From Hyphomicrobium_A sp963812795 (lineage in GTDB: Bacteria; Pseudomonadota; Alphaproteobacteria; Rhizobiales; Hyphomicrobiaceae), in assembly GCA_963812795.1 (NCBI GenBank), contig CAWEWG010000007.1, positions 558,001 through 622,000 on the forward strand: a DNA stretch of 64,000 bases, written 5' to 3'. Within the stretch, counting starts at the first letter, position 1. The number at the start of each line of letters is the position of its first letter. The position numbers and the translations under genes were made by a program. Of the stretch, positions 62,396-64,000 are shown piece by piece. A model generated the notes under the pieces. The model was given only the letters and a program-made list of their open reading frames with translations, was not told the DNA's origin and ran no database searches.

Positions 62396-63748
62396 TCAGC
62401 CGCTGGCGGCCACCGCCGTCGGCTCCCCGTCGTGCTCATAGGCGGACGGGTCGAACGGCGGGCGCCGACCTTCGGTCTCGGCGATGATGCGCGCGCGCCG
62501 CTTCAGCAGCGGCAGCGCCTTGCGCGCGATCCAAATCGCCCGTCGGGTGGAGGCCGGATTGACGAGATGCGTCGACGGCACCTTTAGTCCGCGCCACTTG
62601 AGAACGTAGCCGATCGGCAGCTCCATCTCGTCCTGCAGCGCGATCATCTCGGCATAGAGCTTGGCGATCGGCGTCAGGACGGCGCCGAAGCCGTTGCGCG
62701 GCTGCGCCCAGCCGATGATGTAGAGGTTCTTCACCGTATCGGGGAAGGCGCCGCCATAGACCTGCACGACGTCGTTCTCGATGCGCACGAGGCCCTTCGG
62801 CAGGAACGGGATCGTATTGTTGAAGCCCGTGGCTGCAACGATGAGGTCGTATTCGCCGACGCTGCCGTCGGTGAAATGCACCTTGGTGCCGGCTAAGCGG
62901 GCGATGTCCGGGCGCGGCTTGATGCGACCCTGGCGCAGATAGTTCAGCAAGTCCGTGCCGAACGCCGGATGCCGCTCGAACAGCCTGTGATTGGGCTTCT
63001 GCAACCCGTATTGGCGATAGTCGCCAATGAAGACGCGCACCAGCGCGCGCAGGATGAGCCGCTGCACAAATACCGGGAGCCCCCAGATGGGCAGATCGCT
63101 GAGCGGCTTGCCGAAGGCGGTCTTCGGCAGGAACCAGTATCCGGAGCGCAGGCTGAGATCGCATGTGGCGCCGACGCGCGCCGCCTCGCAGGCGATGTCG
63201 CAACCGGAATTGCCGCCGCCGATGACCAGCACGCGCTTGCCTTCGAGTTGCTTGGGAGCCTTGTAGTCCTTCGAGTGGATCAGCGTGCCGGTGAAGCGGC
63301 CACCGTACTGCGGCATCCGCTTGTCCCAGTGATGTCCGTTGCAGACGACGAGGCCCTTGTAGGTGCGTACTTCGCCGTTATCGAACGTCACCTGCCAACT
63401 CTCGTCGGCCAACGCCGCCGCGCGCACCACCTGGCGGCGGACCTCGAGTGCGTCGGTGAGGCCACGGTCGTGGGCATAGCTTTCCAGATAGCGCAGCATT
63501 TGCGTGCTGCTCGGGAAGTCGGGGTAGTGAGCCGGCATCGGGTAGTCGGAATAGCCCGTCGACTTCTTCGAGGAGACGATGTGCACACCCTTGTACACGC
63601 CGTTGCGCCACAGCCCCCCGACGCCGTCACCGGCATCGACGAGATCGAAGACGAGCCCGCGCTGCTTCAGGGCATCGGCCATGGCCAGGCCGACCGGCCC
63701 GGCGCCGATGACGAGCAAGCGATCGGTACTCGACTCCGTACGACGCAT
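62396..63748 (-). CDS. Flavin-containing monooxygenase family protein
   Basis: A 450-residue flavoprotein. FAD-binding LLVIGAGPVGLAMADALKQ at the N-terminus and NADP-binding LVIGGGNSGCDIACEAARVG in the centre are both present. The region between, with GVYKGVHIVSSKKSTGYSDY and HSKDYKAP, resembles the FMO/BVMO fingerprint area. It probably hydroxylates or sulfoxidises a small substrate, but this is unknown. ATG 63748 is chosen; an upstream frame reaching 63874 adds a low-complexity N-terminus. Confidence 0.88.
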   Translation of the reverse strand: MRRTESSTDRLLVIGAGPVGLAMADALKQRGLVFDLVDAGDGVGGLWRNGVYKGVHIVSSKKSTGYSDYPMPAHYPDFPSSTQMLRYLESYAHDRGLTDALEVRRQVVRAAALADESWQVTFDNGEVRTYKGLVVCNGHHWDKRMPQYGGRFTGTLIHSKDYKAPKQLEGKRVLVIGGGNSGCDIACEAARVGATCDLSLRSGYWFLPKTAFGKPLSDLPIWGLPVFVQRLILRALVRVFIGDYRQYGLQKPNHRLFERHPAFGTDLLNYLRQGRIKPRPDIARLAGTKVHFTDGSVGEYDLIVAATGFNNTIPFLPKGLVRIENDVVQVYGGAFPDTVKNLYIIGWAQPRNGFGAVLTPIAKLYAEMIALQDEMELPIGYVLKWRGLKVPSTHLVNPASTRRAIWIARKALPLLKRRARIIAETEGRRPPFDPSAYEHDGEPTAVAASG

Positions 63749-63894
63749 GCCGCTTCCGCCAGAAAGCCTATGAATAGGCTTTTGGCTTAGACCCGGAAAA
63801 GGCAGCCGTCCACTGCGGCTTGCCGCCTCGGGTTGCGACGGCGACGCAGCGCAAACGGGCGCAATTTGCCGCAATCCCTCACGCAGTGCGCTGA

Positions 63895-64000
63895 TTATTC
63901 AGCGGCAATCGCCGTGAGCCCCAGCTGGCGCTTCGCCTCCTCGCGCAGCAGGTCGATCGGCTTCAATTTTCCGTCGGCCTCGAAGTGCCAGTACGTCCAG
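63895..64000 (-). CDS. C-terminal end of a gene running out of the window
   Basis: Only the last 34 codons and the TAA are in the window; the gene begins beyond 64000. The tail WTYWHFEADGKLKPIDLLRE continues EAKRQLGLTAIAAE. I do not recognise the family from this piece. It lies 147 bases upstream of the monooxygenase on the same strand. Confidence 0.5.
   Translation of the reverse strand, partial: WTYWHFEADGKLKPIDLLREEAKRQLGLTAIAAE

Overview
The window is a GC-rich chromosomal segment of an alphaproteobacterium, most likely of the order Hyphomicrobiales (Rhizobiales). The evidence is gene content and order: mutY divergent from a DUF721/DciA-like gene with two DsbA-like genes and smc; rplU-rpmA-GNAT-obgE; ispA divergent from a proline-rich mtgA followed by rpmF; phaR divergent from phaA-phaB; zur-znuC-znuB; a rhizobial-type Ku; and an orphan 46-residue aa3 oxidase subunit IV. 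Genus cannot be settled from the sequence alone. Most of the window looks like resident chromosome. I see no prophage, transposase, CRISPR array or secretion island.

Layout. 0-10.7 kb: PRC-barrel protein, a PAS-GGDEF-EAL c-di-GMP enzyme, ada, a membrane SRPBCC protein, proA-proB, then an accessory patch (secreted WD40 propeller, frameshifted methyltransferase, HdeD, CHASE4-like remnant) that separates proBA from obgE. 10.8-15.9 kb: obgE-GNAT-rpmA-rplU, an acid-ceramidase-like Ntn hydrolase and a PLP alpha-oxoamine synthase with a small upstream gene. 16-23 kb: creD, transglutaminase-like protein, a GbsR-DUF4166-small membrane operon with a striking palindrome on its start codon, exported carbonic anhydrase and several small proteins. 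23.4-33 kb: tRNA-Ser(CGA), APH(6)-like kinase, cox subunit IV, FAH-family enzyme, a two-gene membrane unit (SRPBCC plus methyltransferase-DUF393 fusion), a VWA protein and a very large membrane/coiled-coil protein. 33-43 kb: degenerate thiolase, zinc regulator and importer, ispG, EF-hand lipoprotein, beta-barrel OMP, ispA, mtgA, rpmF. 43-50 kb: PHA genes, NYN protein, cupin, gloB and a methyltransferase. 50-59 kb: smc, two dsbA-like genes, dciA-like, mutY, and an MFS pump with a C-terminal winged helix. 59-64 kb: rlpA, ku with a small basic partner, frameshifted GNAT, REP-like repeat, FMO-like monooxygenase.

Functional groups. phaA and phaB make (R)-3-hydroxybutyryl-CoA for polyhydroxybutyrate, with phaR as repressor. 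zur-znuCB is a zinc uptake unit lacking its binding protein here. ispG and ispA are two steps of isoprenoid synthesis. ada, mutY, ku and smc cover alkylation repair, oxidised-base repair, end joining and chromosome organisation.

A recurring feature is that seven genes are broken by what looks like one base each, several in short C/G runs, with both halves otherwise well conserved. This pattern fits assembly indels at least as well as true gene decay, so these genes are marked as pseudogenes with that caveat. The best candidates for new biology are the leaderless-looking GbsR promoter/operator, the ceramidase-like/oxoamine-synthase locus, the MFS-winged-helix and methyltransferase-DUF393 fusions, and the large membrane/coiled-coil protein.
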